Part shown: one piece after another, positions 27,533-38,283 of the stretch | Layout of the letters: each line of letters begins with the position of its first letter | Position numbering within the stretch: position 1 is the first letter of the stretch | Source of the DNA: Cellulomonas fengjieae | GTDB lineage: Bacteria > Actinomycetota > Actinomycetes > Actinomycetales > Cellulomonadaceae | NCBI RefSeq assembly: GCF_018388465.1 | Contig: NZ_CP074404.1 | Coordinates: 1,984,001-2,048,000 of the forward strand | Reading direction: 5' to 3' | Length of the DNA: 64,000 bases | Notes under the pieces: model-generated | Databases searched by the model: none | The model's input: only the letters and a program-made list of their open reading frames with translations | What the model was told of the DNA's origin: nothing | Made by a program: the position numbers and the translations under genes

Positions 27533-28354
27533 TCAGGAGGTGAGTTTGTCCTCGAGCGCCGCGGACATGGCGGCGAGCGGCGCGGGGTGCCCCGTCATCA
27601 GGCGCACCTGCTCGGCCGCCTGGTGCAGGAGCATCTGCTCCCCGCCGACCGCCGCTCCCCCGGCCGCGGCCCACGCCACCGACAGTGCCGTGGGGCGCGG
27701 GTCGTAGGCGACGTCGAGCAGCACACCGGCGACGTGCGTGAGGTCACCCGCGAGCGGGTCTGCGGCGTGCGGCGGGAGCGTGGAGATCACGACCTCCGCT
27801 CCCCCGAGCTCCTGCGGTGCCACGTCGAGCGTGCGGTACACCGGCGTCACGCCCATGCGGTGCGCGGCCCGCATCAGCGCCCCGGCGCGGGCGATGGCCC
27901 GGACGTACACGACGGGCGACGTGCAGCCGAGCTGCGCGAGCGCGGCCAGGCTCGACGACGCGGTCGCCCCGGCCCCGAGCACGGCCGCGCTCGTCACCGG
28001 CCGGTCGAGCGCGAGGGCCGCCACGATCCCGTGCACGTCGGTGTTGGCGCCCACCAGCGTGCGTCCCTGGAAGAGCACGGTGTTGACCGCTCCGACCACC
28101 TGGGCGAGCGGCTCGACGTGGTCGAGCAGCGGGATGACCGTCTGCTTGAGCGGCATGGTCAGGCTGAGCCCGGTCCACGAGGGGTCGAGCCCGCGCACGA
28201 ACTCGGGCAGCTCGTCCTCGGTGACGTCGACGGCGTCGTAGCGCCAGCCGTCGAGGCCGAGCGCTGCGTAGGCGGCGCGGTGCAGCACCGGCGACAGCGA
28301 GTGCGCCACCGGGTGCCCGAGCACCGCCGCCCGCCGGGGGGCGGCGACCGTCAC
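27533..28354 (-). CDS. aroE: Shikimate dehydrogenase
   Basis: NADP-dependent reduction of 3-dehydroshikimate to shikimate. 273 residues. The substrate-binding start is AAVLGHPVAHSLSPVLHRAA (residues 8-27), the catalytic Lys lies in LSLTMPLKQTVIPL near 70, the Asn/Asp pair in GAVNTVLFQG and GANTD near 92-106, and the dinucleotide loop is AVLGAGATASSS near 127, a GxGxxx form of the usual GAGGA. The GTG start overlaps the mltG stop (GTGA). It is separated from the other aro genes by the whole type IV pilus block. Confidence 0.94.
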   Translation of the reverse strand: MTVAAPRRAAVLGHPVAHSLSPVLHRAAYAALGLDGWRYDAVDVTEDELPEFVRGLDPSWTGLSLTMPLKQTVIPLLDHVEPLAQVVGAVNTVLFQGRTLVGANTDVHGIVAALALDRPVTSAAVLGAGATASSSLAALAQLGCTSPVVYVRAIARAGALMRAAHRMGVTPVYRTLDVAPQELGGAEVVISTLPPHAADPLAGDLTHVAGVLLDVAYDPRPTALSVAWAAAGGAAVGGEQMLLHQAAEQVRLMTGHPAPLAAMSAALEDKLTS

Positions 28355-29547
28355 CCGCTGTTCTCCGCCTGCCACTGGCGCAGGAGCTCCCGGTTCGCGT
28401 TGTGCTCGTCGTTGGTGACAGCGAAGCGGGTCTCGCCGGTGTCGAGGTTGATGGCCACCCAGAAGATCCAGTCGCCCGGCGCGGGGTTGAGGACCGCGTC
28501 GATCGACACCGCGCCCGGGGAGGCGATGGGCGTCGGCGGCAGCCCGAGGTGGCGGTAGGTGTTGTAGGCGTTGGAGTCGTCCTGCGTCATCGCCGTGGTC
28601 AGGTCCATGCCGGAGATGCCCAGGCCGTAGGCGACGGTCGCGTCGACCTGCAAGGGCATCTCCTTGGCGAGCCGGTTCTCGATCGCACGCGCGACCTTGG
28701 GCCGGTCCTCGGGGAGCCGCGCCTCGCGCTCGACCAGGGACGCCTTGTTGAGCACCTCGGCCCACTGGTCCTGCGGGACGCCCTTCTGCGTCAGCACGGC
28801 GACCGTCTGGGCGGTCATCTGCGTCAGGACGCCAGCCGGCGTCGCGTCGGGCTCGATGTCGTAGGTGGCCGGGTACAGCCAGCCCTCCGCGTTGCCGTTC
28901 GCCTCGGCGGGCAGGCCGATGGCGGCGGGGTCCGCGATGGCGGCCTTCACGTCCTCGACGGGGACGGCCATCTTCTCGCTGATCTTGGTGGCGATCTGGT
29001 CCTTGGTGAGCCCCTCGGGGATCGTCACCGTGAAGGACACCCGGCTCGACGGGTTCAGCAGCTCCGTGATGGCGTCGGACGCCTTCATCTCGAGCAGGAG
29101 GCTGTAGGTGCCCGGCTGGATGGACGCGGCCTGCGGGTTCGCGGCGAAGGCTTCGTTGAACGCCTTGACCGTGGCAACCACGCCGGCGTCCACGAGCGTG
29201 ACCGCCATGTCCTCGCCGGTGTCGCCGGGCTTGATGACGACCTCGACGGCGCCGTGGCCGACGCCGCTGTAGTCCTCGACACCCTTGGCGGTGTCCGCTC
29301 CCTGGAAGAGGCCGCCCATGAGCGAGACCACCACGTAGCCCGCGCCGGCGACCATGAGGATCGCCACGACGAGCACCCAGATCGAACGTCGGCGCCGACG
29401 CTTGCGCTCGCGCTGCTCCCGCGCGCGACCGCGCGCGCGCTGGGGACGGCCCTCGGCGGGTGCGAGACGACTCTCCCCGTCGACGGTGCCGTGCGACTCG
29501 TCGGTCGGTGCTACGGGTGCCCACCACTCGGTCTGCCTGTTGGTCAC
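28351..29547 (-). CDS. mltG: MltG, endolytic peptidoglycan transglycosylase
   Basis: Membrane-anchored lytic transglycosylase (YceG family) that cuts nascent glycan strands and sets their length. 398 residues: a charged cytoplasmic N terminus with a long Arg-rich stretch (about 36-54), one membrane segment (about 55-79), a LysM-like region and the YceG catalytic domain. The catalytic Glu is in NKASLVEREARLPED near 268, and NTYRHLGLPPTPIASPG near 330 is a strongly conserved family motif. Start GTG. It lies seven bases after ruvX and overlaps aroE. Confidence 0.95.
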   Translation of the reverse strand: MTNRQTEWWAPVAPTDESHGTVDGESRLAPAEGRPQRARGRAREQRERKRRRRRSIWVLVVAILMVAGAGYVVVSLMGGLFQGADTAKGVEDYSGVGHGAVEVVIKPGDTGEDMAVTLVDAGVVATVKAFNEAFAANPQAASIQPGTYSLLLEMKASDAITELLNPSSRVSFTVTIPEGLTKDQIATKISEKMAVPVEDVKAAIADPAAIGLPAEANGNAEGWLYPATYDIEPDATPAGVLTQMTAQTVAVLTQKGVPQDQWAEVLNKASLVEREARLPEDRPKVARAIENRLAKEMPLQVDATVAYGLGISGMDLTTAMTQDDSNAYNTYRHLGLPPTPIASPGAVSIDAVLNPAPGDWIFWVAINLDTGETRFAVTNDEHNANRELLRQWQAENSG

Positions 29548-29554
29548 GTGCGCG

Positions 29555-30118
29555 TCACTCCACCGTCGTCCGTGCGTCGCCCGCAGCCCCCCCGCGCGCT
29601 GCTGGAGGAACGTGCGGGTCGATCACGACCCGCTCACCGGGGCGTCGCCCCGACACACGCTCCGCGTCCAGCGCGGTCTGCAAGATCACCACCGCGGCAG
29701 CCTGGTCGACTACCTGTCGGTGGCGGCGTCCGGATCGGCCGGACGCCTGAAGCGCCTGATGGGCGGACACTGTGCTCATCCGCTCGTCGACCAGACGCAC
29801 CGTTACCGGTGCGATGGCCTGCGCCAGTTGGACAGCGTACGCGCGCGCAGCACCCGATGAGGAGCCCTCGGACCCCGACAGATGCATCGGGAGGCCGACA
29901 TACACCACCCGAGCAGCGCGCTCGTTCACCTCGTGCACGATCTGCGCGATGTCCTCGGGCAGCCGCTTCTTCGAGCCCGTGGCCCGCGCGAGCGTCGCGA
30001 CCGGGGTGGCGATCAGGCCGTCGGGGTCGCTGCTGGCGAGCCCGACCCGGACCGATCCGACGTCCACCGCGAGGCGGGCGCCGCGCACGACGGCCTCCGG
30101 GTCGGGGGTCACCGGCAC
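29555..30118 (-). CDS. ruvX: RuvX/YqgF Holliday-junction resolvase-like nuclease
   Basis: RNase H-fold protein implicated in 16S rRNA 5' end maturation and in DNA resolution. 187 residues. The first catalytic Asp is in RLAVDVGSVRVGLASSD at about residues 13-29, RVVYVGLPMHLSGSEG lies near 77, the acidic motif VRLVDERMSTVSA near 111, and the last Asp in VVDQAAAVVILQ near 140. The GTG start lies one base after the alaS stop. A C-terminal extension after residue 155 is Pro/Gly/Ala-rich. Confidence 0.92.
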   Translation of the reverse strand: MPVTPDPEAVVRGARLAVDVGSVRVGLASSDPDGLIATPVATLARATGSKKRLPEDIAQIVHEVNERAARVVYVGLPMHLSGSEGSSSGAARAYAVQLAQAIAPVTVRLVDERMSTVSAHQALQASGRSGRRHRQVVDQAAAVVILQTALDAERVSGRRPGERVVIDPHVPPAARGGAAGDARTTVE

Positions 30119-30119
30119 G

Positions 30120-32798
30120 TCAGCCCGCCACCGCCGTGGCGACCGCAGCCAGCGCCTCGGCCAGCCGACCCGCGTCGGTGCCGCCGCCCTGCGCGAGGTC
30201 GTCCTTGCCGCCGCCCCCGCCGCCGAGGATGCCCGATGCGGTCCGGACGAGCGCACCGGCGCGCACGCCGCGCTCACGCGCGGCCGCGTTGGTCGCGACG
30301 ACCACCACGGGCCGACCCTTGCTGACGCCGCCGATGGCGACGACCGTCGGCTTCGCCTCGCCGAGCCGCGACCGCACGTCCAGCACCAGGGTGCGCAGGT
30401 CGTCTCCGCCGACCTCGCCGGCATCGTGCGTGACCACCAGCGTGTCGCCCACGCTCTGTGCGCCGGCGGCCAGCGTGCCGGCCTGCGCGAGCAGGGTCGC
30501 CTGGCGCAGCGCAGCCAGCTCCTTCTCGGAGTCCTTGAGCCGCGTCAGCAGGGACGAGACCCGGTCGGTGAGGTCGTCCGGGCGCGCACCGAGCAGGCCG
30601 GAGAGCTGACCCACGAGCGCCCGCTCCTTGGCCTGGTACCCGTACGCACCCTCGCCCACGAGGGCGTCGACACGTCGGACGCCGGAACCGATGGACGACT
30701 CGCCGAGCAGCGTGACCAGGCCGAGCTCGCCCGACCGCTTGACGTGGGTGCCCGCGCACAGCTCGCGGGACCAGTCCCCGCCGATCGAGACGACACGCAC
30801 CTCGTTGCCGTACTTCTCGCCGAACAGCGCCATCGCGCCCAGCGCGCGCGCCTCGGCGATCGGCATCGTCTGCTCGGTCACGTCGAGGTCGTCCTGGAGC
30901 CGGGTGTTGACGCGCTCCTCGATCTCGCCGAGGGCGCCGCTGGGGACCGGCGAGCCGGAGCGGAAGTCGAACCGGATACGGCTGGGTGCGTTCTCCGAGC
31001 CGGCCTGCGTCGCGGTGTCCCCGAGCGACTCGCGCAGCGCCTTGTGCACCATGTGCGTCGCCGTGTGTGCCCGCGCGATCGCGCGGCGCCGGTCGATGTC
31101 GATCGTGGCGGTCCCGCCCTCGCCGAACGTCACGGTGCCGTCCACCAGCCGCCCGTGGTGCACGGACAGACCCTTGACCGGCGCCTGCACGTCGTCGACC
31201 TCGATGCGGGCGCCGCCGTCGAGCACGATCACGCCCGTGTCCGCCAGCTGGCCACCGGACTCGGCGTAGAACGGCGTCACGTCGAGCACGACCTCGACGT
31301 CCGCGGGGGCGGTCGCCGCGGGAGCGGGGACGCCGTCGACGAGCAGCCCCACCACGCGCGAGCGCGCCGTCGCGTCCGTGTACCCGATGAACTCGACGGG
31401 CTTGGCGTTCTGGGAGCTGAGCGTGCTGTGCAGCTCCTGGTACGCGGCGGTGTCCGCGCGGCCCGCGCGCTTGGCCAGCGCGTCGGCCCGGGCCCGGTCG
31501 CGCTGCTCCTTCATCAGGGTGCGGAACGCGGTCTCGTCGACCGCGACGCCCTGCTCCGCCGCCATCTCGAGCGTGAGGTCGATCGGGAAGCCGTACGTGT
31601 CGTGCAGCTGGAACGCCTGCGAGCCCGTCAGGACCGGAGCGGGCGCGCCCTTCGCGGCCTGGACCGCGGTGTCGAGGATCGTCGTGCCCGCCGCGAGGGT
31701 GCGGCGGAACGTGTCCTCCTCCGCGTACGCGACCTGGCTGATCCGCTCGAAGTTCTCCGCGAGCTCCGGGTAGGACGGGCTCATGGCGTCCTTGCTCAGG
31801 GGCAGCAGCGTGGGCAGCGCCAGGTCGTCCACGCCGAGGAGCCGCATCGCGCGGATCGAGCGCCGCAGCAGCCGGCGCAGCACGTAGCCGCGTCCCTCGT
31901 TCGAGGGGGTCACCCCGTCGCCCATGAGCATCAGCGAGCTGCGGACGTGGTCGGCGACGACGCGCATGCGGACGTCGTCGTCGTGCACCGCGCCGTACCG
32001 CCTGCCGGAGAGCTCCTGGGCGCCCTGGATGACCGGGAAGACCTCGTCGATCTCGTACAGGTTGTCGACGCCCTGGAGCAGGTACGCCACCCGCTCGAGA
32101 CCCATGCCCGTGTCGATGTTCTTCTGCTTGAGGTCCCCGAGGATCGGGAAGTTCTCCTTGCCGCCCCCGTCGCCGCGCTCGTACTGCATGAACACGAGGT
32201 TCCAGATCTCGAGGTAGCGGTCCTCGTCGACGACGGGGCCGCCCTCCGCGCCGTACTCGGGGCCGCGGTCGACGTAGATCTCCGAGCAGGGTCCCGACGG
32301 CCCACGGGCGCCGGTGGACCAGAAGTTGTCCTTCCACCCGCGTCGCTGGATGCGCTCGTCGGGCAGGCCGGCGATCTGCTTCCAGAGGTCCGCGGCCTCG
32401 TCGTCGTCGTGGAAGACCGTGACCCAGATGGTGTCCGGGTCGAACCCGAAGCCGCCCGCGTCCCTCGACCCGGTGACCAGCTCCCAGGCGTAGGTGATCG
32501 CGCCTTCCTTGAAGTAGTCCCCGAAGGAGAAGTTGCCGTTCATCTGGAAGAACGTGCCGTGGCGTGTGGTCTTGCCGACCTCCTCGATGTCGAGGGTGCG
32601 CACGCACTTCTGCACGCTGGTGGCGCGGGGCCACGGTGCGGTCTGCTCCCCCAGCATGTACGGGATGAACGGCACCATGCCCGCGATGACGAACAGCGTC
32701 GACGGGTCGGGCGAGATCAGCGAGGCCGACGGGATGACGGCGTGGCCCTTGCTCTCGAAGTAGTCGAGCCAGCGCTGGCGGATCTCGGCGGTACGCAT
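30120..32798 (-). CDS. alaS: Alanyl-tRNA synthetase
   Basis: Charges tRNA-Ala. 892 residues, full length. The class II core opens with [20 protein letters not shown]; motif 2 region is [20 protein letters not shown] (about 84-103). The editing domain has the zinc ligands in [12 protein letters not shown] (about 573) and [13 protein letters not shown] (about 675), and a DHHA1 domain with a Gly-rich [15 protein letters not shown] motif ends the protein. The start at MRTAEIRQ is chosen over an ATG six codons upstream because GAGGA lies 4-5 bases before it. Confidence 0.98.
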   Translation of the reverse strand: MRTAEIRQRWLDYFESKGHAVIPSASLISPDPSTLFVIAGMVPFIPYMLGEQTAPWPRATSVQKCVRTLDIEEVGKTTRHGTFFQMNGNFSFGDYFKEGAITYAWELVTGSRDAGGFGFDPDTIWVTVFHDDDEAADLWKQIAGLPDERIQRRGWKDNFWSTGARGPSGPCSEIYVDRGPEYGAEGGPVVDEDRYLEIWNLVFMQYERGDGGGKENFPILGDLKQKNIDTGMGLERVAYLLQGVDNLYEIDEVFPVIQGAQELSGRRYGAVHDDDVRMRVVADHVRSSLMLMGDGVTPSNEGRGYVLRRLLRRSIRAMRLLGVDDLALPTLLPLSKDAMSPSYPELAENFERISQVAYAEEDTFRRTLAAGTTILDTAVQAAKGAPAPVLTGSQAFQLHDTYGFPIDLTLEMAAEQGVAVDETAFRTLMKEQRDRARADALAKRAGRADTAAYQELHSTLSSQNAKPVEFIGYTDATARSRVVGLLVDGVPAPAATAPADVEVVLDVTPFYAESGGQLADTGVIVLDGGARIEVDDVQAPVKGLSVHHGRLVDGTVTFGEGGTATIDIDRRRAIARAHTATHMVHKALRESLGDTATQAGSENAPSRIRFDFRSGSPVPSGALGEIEERVNTRLQDDLDVTEQTMPIAEARALGAMALFGEKYGNEVRVVSIGGDWSRELCAGTHVKRSGELGLVTLLGESSIGSGVRRVDALVGEGAYGYQAKERALVGQLSGLLGARPDDLTDRVSSLLTRLKDSEKELAALRQATLLAQAGTLAAGAQSVGDTLVVTHDAGEVGGDDLRTLVLDVRSRLGEAKPTVVAIGGVSKGRPVVVVATNAAARERGVRAGALVRTASGILGGGGGGKDDLAQGGGTDAGRLAEALAAVATAVAG

Positions 32799-32884
32799 CG
32801 TGTCCTCGTCGTCCATCTGTTGTGCCTGTGGTGCCGCGTCGGGTGACGCCTGTCGTTGTGGGTGCCGGCGAGCGGTGCCGGCGC

Positions 32885-33247
32885 CTAGAAGAAGGTGTAG
32901 CCGTCGTCGTCGTCGGGGTCCTCGGTGGGCCCGACCCTGCCGGCGCCGGCGTGCCGCGAGTCCCACGAGCGACGCAGGTCGGCCACCCGCTCGGGCCGCT
33001 GCGCGCGGAGCTCGTCGACGTCCACGTCGCCCACCAGGTCGTGCCGCAGCTGCTGCTCGCGCTCGGCCATCGCCGTGGCGAACTGCGTGCGCAGCGTGAC
33101 GACCGCGTGCGAGACGCGCTGGACGCCGTCGATCGTGTCGGTCGCCCCGGCGGGCAGGTACGTGTCGGCCAGGGAGCGCCCCTTGCGGACCGCCACGACC
33201 GTGAGGCCGACCCCGATCGCGAGCCACGTCAGCCTGCGCGCCATCAT
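32885..33247 (-). CDS. Small conserved actinobacterial protein (DUF6167-like)
   Basis: 120 residues, with one N-terminal hydrophobic segment (about 5-20) and a helical, charged middle ([19 protein letters not shown]), ending in an acidic tail DDDDGYTFF. This type of protein sits between rpsD and alaS in many actinobacteria, and I recall the name DUF6167 for it. The first ATG overlaps the stop of the DUF948 gene (ATGA), so the pair is likely to act or be made together. Its function is not known. Confidence 0.75.
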   Translation of the reverse strand: MMARRLTWLAIGVGLTVVAVRKGRSLADTYLPAGATDTIDGVQRVSHAVVTLRTQFATAMAEREQQLRHDLVGDVDVDELRAQRPERVADLRRSWDSRHAGAGRVGPTEDPDDDDGYTFF

Positions 33248-33612
33248 CGACCCCGACGCGCGCTCGCCGCGAGCCCCGACAGCGCCGTGCGCACGCCGTA
33301 GGAGAAGGCGGCCACCTTGATCAGCGGTCCGCCGAGCGTCGCGGCGAACAGCGACGTGAGTGCGGAGACGTTCTCCGAGACCTGCGCGGCCGCCGTGGTG
33401 ACGGTGTCGATGTTCGCCAGCTGGGTGTTGGACGACGCGACGAGCGTGGCCGCCTCGTCGAGCACCGGGACCGTGTGGTCGGTGATCTCCTTGACGGAGG
33501 TCCGGGTCTCGTCCAGCACGCGCCCGAGCTTGAGCAACGGCACCGCCACGACGCCCACGAGCAGCACGAACGCGATCGCGGCGATCAGACCCGCGATGTC
33601 ACCGACCGACAT
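33244..33612 (-). CDS. DUF948-type membrane-anchored helical protein
   Basis: 122 residues. An N-terminal membrane segment (about 6-28) is followed by a long amphipathic helix with [17 protein letters not shown], typical of DUF948 proteins, and a basic C terminus. Such proteins are thought to be surface or cell-envelope helical proteins, but no role is established. It is coupled to the downstream small gene by a four-base overlap and is separated from rpsD by a strong hairpin. Confidence 0.78.
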   Translation of the reverse strand: MSVGDIAGLIAAIAFVLLVGVVAVPLLKLGRVLDETRTSVKEITDHTVPVLDEAATLVASSNTQLANIDTVTTAAAQVSENVSALTSLFAATLGGPLIKVAAFSYGVRTALSGLAASARRGR

Positions 33613-33672
33613 GTCCAGCCTCCTGGTTCCGGGGCCCTCGACCCCGCGGAAACCCTACCCGCCCCACGCACA

Positions 33673-33710
33673 CGGACGCCCCGCGGCGCAGCTGCGCGGC
33701 GGGGCGTCCG
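33673..33710 (-). terminator. Terminator after rpsD
   Basis: Perfect 12-base inverted repeat, CGGACGCCCCGC and its complement, with a GC-rich inner part that can extend the stem, 12 bases after the rpsD stop. Confidence 0.75.
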
Positions 33711-33722
33711 GGACGGGCTCGA

Positions 33723-34349
33723 TCAGCGGGCGTAGTACTCCACGACCAGCTGGACCTCGCAGGTCACGGGGATCTCCGCGCGCTTCGGGGCGCGCACGAG
33801 CACGGAGCTGAGCTTCTCGAGCTGCACGTCGAGGTAGCCCGGGACCGTGGGCAGCACGTCGCGGTGCGCACCGGCGGCGGCGACCTGGAACGGCACGGTG
33901 GCCTGGCTCTTCGGCTTGACCTGGAGCGTCTGGCCCGGCTTCACGCGGAAGGAGGGACGGTCCACGATCTTGCCGTCGACCAGGATGTGGCGGTGCACGA
34001 CGACCTGGCGGGCCTGCAGGATGGTGCGGGCGAAGCCAGAGCGCAGGACGAGGGCGTCCAGGCGGGTCTCGAGGTTCTCGACGAGCGCCTCACCGGTCAG
34101 GCCCGGGGCCTTGCGAGCGTCCTCGTACGCGCGAGCCATCTGCTTCTCGCGAAGCGCGTACTGCGCACGCAGACGCTGCTTCTCACGAAGGCGGACGGCG
34201 TAGTCGGACTCGGTGCGACGACGCGCACGGCCGTGCTCGCCGGGGGGGTACGGCCGCTTCTCGAAGTGCTTGACGGCCTTGGGCGTCAGCGCGAGGCCGA
34301 GGGCGCGGGAAAGGCGCACCTGGCGACGCGAGCGGGTCACGCTGCTCAC
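33723..34349 (-). CDS. rpsD: 30S ribosomal protein S4
   Basis: Primary 16S rRNA-binding protein of the small subunit. 208 residues. It has the basic start SRRQVRLSRALGLALTPKAV, a KRPYPPGEHGRARRR loop (about 32-46), and the S4 RNA-binding domain with ETRLDALVLRSGFARTILQA near 98-117 and HILVDGKIVDRPSFRVKPG after it. The GTG start is seven bases after AGGAAG; the longer frame upstream adds ten unrelated residues. It is a stand-alone S4 gene, not in the alpha operon, and a structured leader precedes it. Confidence 0.97.
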   Translation of the reverse strand: MSSVTRSRRQVRLSRALGLALTPKAVKHFEKRPYPPGEHGRARRRTESDYAVRLREKQRLRAQYALREKQMARAYEDARKAPGLTGEALVENLETRLDALVLRSGFARTILQARQVVVHRHILVDGKIVDRPSFRVKPGQTLQVKPKSQATVPFQVAAAGAHRDVLPTVPGYLDVQLEKLSSVLVRAPKRAEIPVTCEVQLVVEYYAR

Positions 34350-34375
34350 AGAGTTACTTCCTGTCGTTGTAGACG

Positions 34376-34408
34376 TCACACCCGGGACGGAGATGTTCCG
34401 CCGGGCGT
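34376..34408 (-). promoter_or_regulatory. Leader hairpin upstream of rpsD
   Basis: In the transcript ACGCCCGG pairs with CCGGGTGT (one G-U pair), with a small bulge and a CGG/CCG continuation, just upstream of the rpsD ribosome binding site. Its position suggests a regulatory leader, possibly for S4 autoregulation. This is inferred from pairing by eye only. Confidence 0.4.
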
Positions 34409-34527
34409 GGGGCCGACCGTGGATGCGTCGCGTCTGTTCTCGACGCTGGCTAAGGCCCCAGGTGGCCGTCCGAGCTGGGGGCGTGCTGTGTCTTCAGCGC
34501 ACACCCGTCCCCGCGGACGACCTGCAC

Positions 34528-34533
34528 ACTCTA
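34528..34533 (-). promoter_or_regulatory. Possible -10 element for rpsD
   Basis: TAGAGT (TANNNT form) lies about 180 bases upstream of the rpsD start in the 209-base gap after rarA. It would give a leader of about 170 bases. The -35 is weak. Confidence 0.35.
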
Positions 34534-34558
34534 CCCTGCGACGGTCGGGATCCCCGAA

Positions 34559-35929
34559 TCAGGACGACTCGTCGAGGATGGCGCGGATCCGGTCCAGGCG
34601 CTCGGTGACCTGGCGCTCGTAGCCCCGGTCGCTCGGCTCGTAGTAGCGCGTGCCCACCAGCTCGTCGGGCAGGTACTGCTGGGCCGCCACCGCGTGCGGC
34701 TGGTCGTGTGCGTAGAGGTACTTCGTGCCGTGGCCCAGCTCCTTGGCGCCCGGGTAGTGCGCGTCGCGCAGGTGGGCGGGCACCGACCCGATGCGTCCGG
34801 CGCGCACGTCCGCCAGCGCGCGGTCGATCCCCGTGTAGGCGGCGTTGGACTTCGGCGCGGTCGCCAGGTGCACCACGGCCTCCGCCAGGATGATCCGGGC
34901 CTCGGGCATGCCGATGAGCGCGACCGCCTGCGCCGCGGCGACCGCCGTCTGCAGGGCGCTCGGGTCCGCCATGCCGACGTCCTCCGCCGCGGCGATGACG
35001 ATCCGGCGCGCGATGAACCGCGGGTCCTCCCCCGCCGCGATCATGCGCGCGAGGTAGTGCAGGGAGGCATCGACGTCGGACCCGCGCATGGACTTGATGA
35101 AGGCGCTGATGACGTCGTAGTGCTGGTCACCGTCGCGGTCGTAGCGCACCGCGGCGACGTCGATGGCGCGCTCCATGGTCGCCAGGTCGACCAGCACGGG
35201 CAGAACGGCGTCGGGCTCGGACAGCGCCGATCCCGCGGCGGCCTCCAGGATGGTCAGCGCCTTGCGGGCGTCGCCGCCGGCCAGGCGCAGCAGGTGGTCC
35301 TCGGCGTCCTCGGCGAGCGTGATCGACCCCTCGAGGCCACGCTCGTCCTCGACCGCGCGGCGCACCAGCCGGCGGACGTCGTCGGTGTCCAGCGGCTGGA
35401 GCGTGAGCAGCAGCGACCGGGACAGCAGCGGCGAGTTCACCGAGAACGACGGGTTCTCCGTGGTCGCCGCGACGAGCGTGACCCACCGGTTCTCGACGCT
35501 CGGCAGCAGCGCGTCCTGCTGCGCCTTGGTGAACCGGTGCACCTCGTCGATGAACAGGACGGTCTCGGTGCCGTCGGTGGCCAGCCGGCGGCGGGCGTCC
35601 TCGATCACGGCCCGCACGTCCTTGACCCCGGCCGTGACCGCCGACAGCTCCACGAAGCGCCGGCCCGACGTCGCGGCGATCAGGTACGCGAGCGTGGTCT
35701 TGCCGGTTCCGGGCGGTCCCCAGAGCACGACCGACGTCGGCGCGGCCCGCCGCGCGGCCTCGTTGGCAGGTTCGACGAGCCGGCGCAACGGCGACCCGCC
35801 GACGAGCAGGTGCTCCTGGCCCGCGACCTCGCTCAGGTCACGCGGGCGCATGCGGACGGCGAGGGGTGCACCGGCCCCGACCGCGGGCAGCCCGGCGGCC
35901 GTCGACGTCACCGCATCGAACAGGTCCAT
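34559..35929 (-). CDS. rarA: Replication-associated recombination protein A (RarA/MgsA AAA+ ATPase)
   Basis: AAA+ clamp-loader-like ATPase acting at stalled replication forks. 456 residues. [17 protein letters not shown] lies at about residues 27-43, Walker [17 protein letters not shown] near 70, Walker [21 protein letters not shown] near 124, sensor 1 in [14 protein letters not shown] near 152, and the C-terminal RarA domain carries [20 protein letters not shown] and [14 protein letters not shown]. The start ATG lies only six bases after a TACCCT box, so the mRNA may be leaderless. Confidence 0.95.
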   Translation of the reverse strand: MDLFDAVTSTAAGLPAVGAGAPLAVRMRPRDLSEVAGQEHLLVGGSPLRRLVEPANEAARRAAPTSVVLWGPPGTGKTTLAYLIAATSGRRFVELSAVTAGVKDVRAVIEDARRRLATDGTETVLFIDEVHRFTKAQQDALLPSVENRWVTLVAATTENPSFSVNSPLLSRSLLLTLQPLDTDDVRRLVRRAVEDERGLEGSITLAEDAEDHLLRLAGGDARKALTILEAAAGSALSEPDAVLPVLVDLATMERAIDVAAVRYDRDGDQHYDVISAFIKSMRGSDVDASLHYLARMIAAGEDPRFIARRIVIAAAEDVGMADPSALQTAVAAAQAVALIGMPEARIILAEAVVHLATAPKSNAAYTGIDRALADVRAGRIGSVPAHLRDAHYPGAKELGHGTKYLYAHDQPHAVAAQQYLPDELVGTRYYEPSDRGYERQVTERLDRIRAILDESS

Positions 35930-35935
35930 GCGGGC

Positions 35936-35941
35936 AGGGTA
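35936..35941 (-). promoter_or_regulatory. Possible -10 element placing rarA on a leaderless mRNA
   Basis: TACCCT (TANNNT) ends six bases before the rarA ATG, so transcription would begin at or next to the start codon. No ribosome binding site is visible there, which agrees with leaderless translation, common in actinobacteria. Confidence 0.35.
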
Positions 35942-36023
35942 CGCACGGCGACGGACGCCCCGCGTCGCGCGCGGCGCGCCGTCCGGCTCGCCGGTGTGCG
36001 AGGTCGCCCCTCCACCTGCGACG

Positions 36024-38267
36024 ATGGCCCGCGTGTTCGCCCGCGTAGGTCGCGCAGTTGCCCATCACCCTCGCCTCACGATCGTGGCCTGGCTCGTCTT
36101 CGCCGTGCTCGGCTACGGCCTGGCGGTCCTCGGCGTGCACGGCGAGAACCTGTTCGACCGGCTGAGCACCGGCGCCCCCGGGGTGCCCGGCTCGCAGAGC
36201 GACGAGGGCTTCCGGATTCTCGAGGAGTCCGACGACGCGGGTGTCTCGCTCACGCTCGTCCTGGACGGCGTCGACCCGGCGGACCCCGAGGTGGCGACCG
36301 AGCTCGCGGCAGTGCGCCAGGACGTCGCGGCCGTCGACGGCGTGGTCACCGTGATCGACCCGCTCGCGCTGCCCGGCGGTGCCACCAACCCGGCGGCCGC
36401 GCCCCTGCTCGCCGACAACGGCGACGGGCTGCTCGTCGTGGTCGAGCTGTCCCCCGACCTGTCCGACACGGAGCAGCAGGCGGCGCTCGACGCCGTGCAG
36501 GATCGGCTCGAGCAGGTACCGGCCGACCTGCGCGGGACGGCCCCGGGCGCCACCGGGATCGTCGGCGGCACCACGCTGATCATCGACGCGATCACCGACC
36601 AGGTGCAGACCGACCTGCGCACGGGCGAGACCATCGCGCTGCCCGTCGCCCTGCTGATCATGGTGCTCGTGTTCGGCGGCTTCCTCGCCGCCTCGATGCC
36701 GATGGTGGGCGCGGTGGCCTCGATCGCCGGGGGCCTGGCGGCGCTGCTCGGCTTCTCCTACGTGATGGACCTCGACTCGTCCGTCGTCAACATCGTCACC
36801 GTGCTCGGGCTCGGCCTGTCGATCGACTGGGGACTGCTGATGGTGTCGCGGTTCCGCGAGGAGCTGCACCACCTCGTCGACGACGACGGGGGCTCGCGCA
36901 GCCGGCGGCGGCGCGGCGACGGCGCGGTGCTCGCGGCCATCGAGCGGACGATGTCGACGGCCGGGCGCACCGTCACGTTCTCGGCGCTGATCGTCGCCAT
37001 CTCGATCGCCGGGCTCCTCGCCTTCGAGCCGCCGATCCTGCGGGCGTTCGGCGCGGCCAGCGTCGCGGTGATCCTCGTCGCGGTCGCCACGGCACTGACC
37101 CTGGTCCCCGCGCTCCTCGTGCTCGCCGGGCGACGCCTCATCCGCCCGAGCGTCCTGGCACGGGTCCCCGGCCTGCGGGGCATCCTCTCGCGCACGGCCG
37201 ACGTGCAGACAGAGGAGGGCCTGTTCTCCCGGCTCGCGGCGCGCGTGCAGCGCCGTCCGTGGACCGTGCTGCTCGCGTCGCTGGCCGTGCTGGGGGTCCT
37301 GTCGCTGCCGCTCGCGCACCTCGAGCTGCGCAACTCGACCACCGAGCTGCTGCCGAGCGGGAGCACCCAGCGCGAGTTCGTCGAGACGCTCGCGAGCGAC
37401 TACCCCGCCGCGTCCTCCCCCGCGATCACGGTCGTCGCCCAGACGTCGCTCGACGACGCCACCGGGTGGGCCGCGACGCTGGGCGACCTCGACGGGGTGG
37501 CGAGCGTGGACGCGCCGTCCCCCGTCGACGCCTACGTCGTGATCGGTGTCCGGCCCGACACCGACGACCCCGGTGACGCCGTGGCGCGCGACGTCGTGCA
37601 GCAGCTGCGTGACCTGGACGCCCCGTTCCCCACGTGGGTGACCGGTCAGGCCGCGTCCCAGATCGACTTCACGGCCGCCGTCGTGGAACGGGCGCCCTGG
37701 GCGATCGGCATCGTCGCGGTCGCGTGCCTGGTCCTGCTGTTCCTCATGACCGGGTCCGTGGTCGTGCCGATCAAGGCGCTGCTCACCAACGTGGTCTCGC
37801 TCGCCGCCTCGCTGGGTGTGCTGGTCTGGGTGTTCCAGGACGGGCACCTGTCCGGGCTGCTCAACTTCACGCCGACCGGAGGCATCGAGACGTACGTGGT
37901 GGCCCTGGTCATCGCGTTCGGCTTCGGGCTGGCGATGGACTACGAGGTGTTCCTGCTCGCCCGCATCAAGGAGCTCGTCGACCAGGGCGTCCCGAACGAC
38001 GACGCGGTGCGGCTCGGGCTGCAGCGCTCCGGCCGCATCATCACGTCGGCCGCGCTCATCGTCATCGTCGTGTTCGCCGGCTTCGTCGCCGGCGAGCTGC
38101 TGGTGATCAAGGAGGTCGGCTTCTCGCTGGCCGTCGCGGTGCTGATCGACGCGACCCTCGTCCGGATGCTCCTGGTCCCGGCCACCATGACGCTGCTGGG
38201 GCGGGCGAACTGGTGGGCACCCCCGTTCCTGCGCCGTGCGCACGACAGGGCCGCGATCACGCACTGA
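36024..38267 (+). CDS. MMPL-family RND transporter
   Basis: 747 residues, with the usual MmpL plan: a first membrane helix (about 17-37), a large extracytoplasmic domain (about 40-195), five to six helices, a basic cytoplasmic stretch ([11 protein letters not shown]) and a second copy of the same layout. Proton-relay positions are visible as [18 protein letters not shown] near 266 and [18 protein letters not shown] near 637; in the first copy the usual Asp-Tyr pair is Asp-Trp. Such pumps export lipids or hydrophobic compounds, but the substrate cannot be read from the sequence. Divergent from rarA and convergent with the GNAT gene. Confidence 0.93.
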   Translation: MARVFARVGRAVAHHPRLTIVAWLVFAVLGYGLAVLGVHGENLFDRLSTGAPGVPGSQSDEGFRILEESDDAGVSLTLVLDGVDPADPEVATELAAVRQDVAAVDGVVTVIDPLALPGGATNPAAAPLLADNGDGLLVVVELSPDLSDTEQQAALDAVQDRLEQVPADLRGTAPGATGIVGGTTLIIDAITDQVQTDLRTGETIALPVALLIMVLVFGGFLAASMPMVGAVASIAGGLAALLGFSYVMDLDSSVVNIVTVLGLGLSIDWGLLMVSRFREELHHLVDDDGGSRSRRRRGDGAVLAAIERTMSTAGRTVTFSALIVAISIAGLLAFEPPILRAFGAASVAVILVAVATALTLVPALLVLAGRRLIRPSVLARVPGLRGILSRTADVQTEEGLFSRLAARVQRRPWTVLLASLAVLGVLSLPLAHLELRNSTTELLPSGSTQREFVETLASDYPAASSPAITVVAQTSLDDATGWAATLGDLDGVASVDAPSPVDAYVVIGVRPDTDDPGDAVARDVVQQLRDLDAPFPTWVTGQAASQIDFTAAVVERAPWAIGIVAVACLVLLFLMTGSVVVPIKALLTNVVSLAASLGVLVWVFQDGHLSGLLNFTPTGGIETYVVALVIAFGFGLAMDYEVFLLARIKELVDQGVPNDDAVRLGLQRSGRIITSAALIVIVVFAGFVAGELLVIKEVGFSLAVAVLIDATLVRMLLVPATMTLLGRANWWAPPFLRRAHDRAAITH

Positions 38268-38283
38268 GACCTCTCGGCCTCCC

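Noticed and set aside
25490..28558. A 1,022-codon plus-strand open frame opposite pilB and aroE
   Set aside because: Antisense shadow; the minus strand carries complete PilB and AroE signatures.
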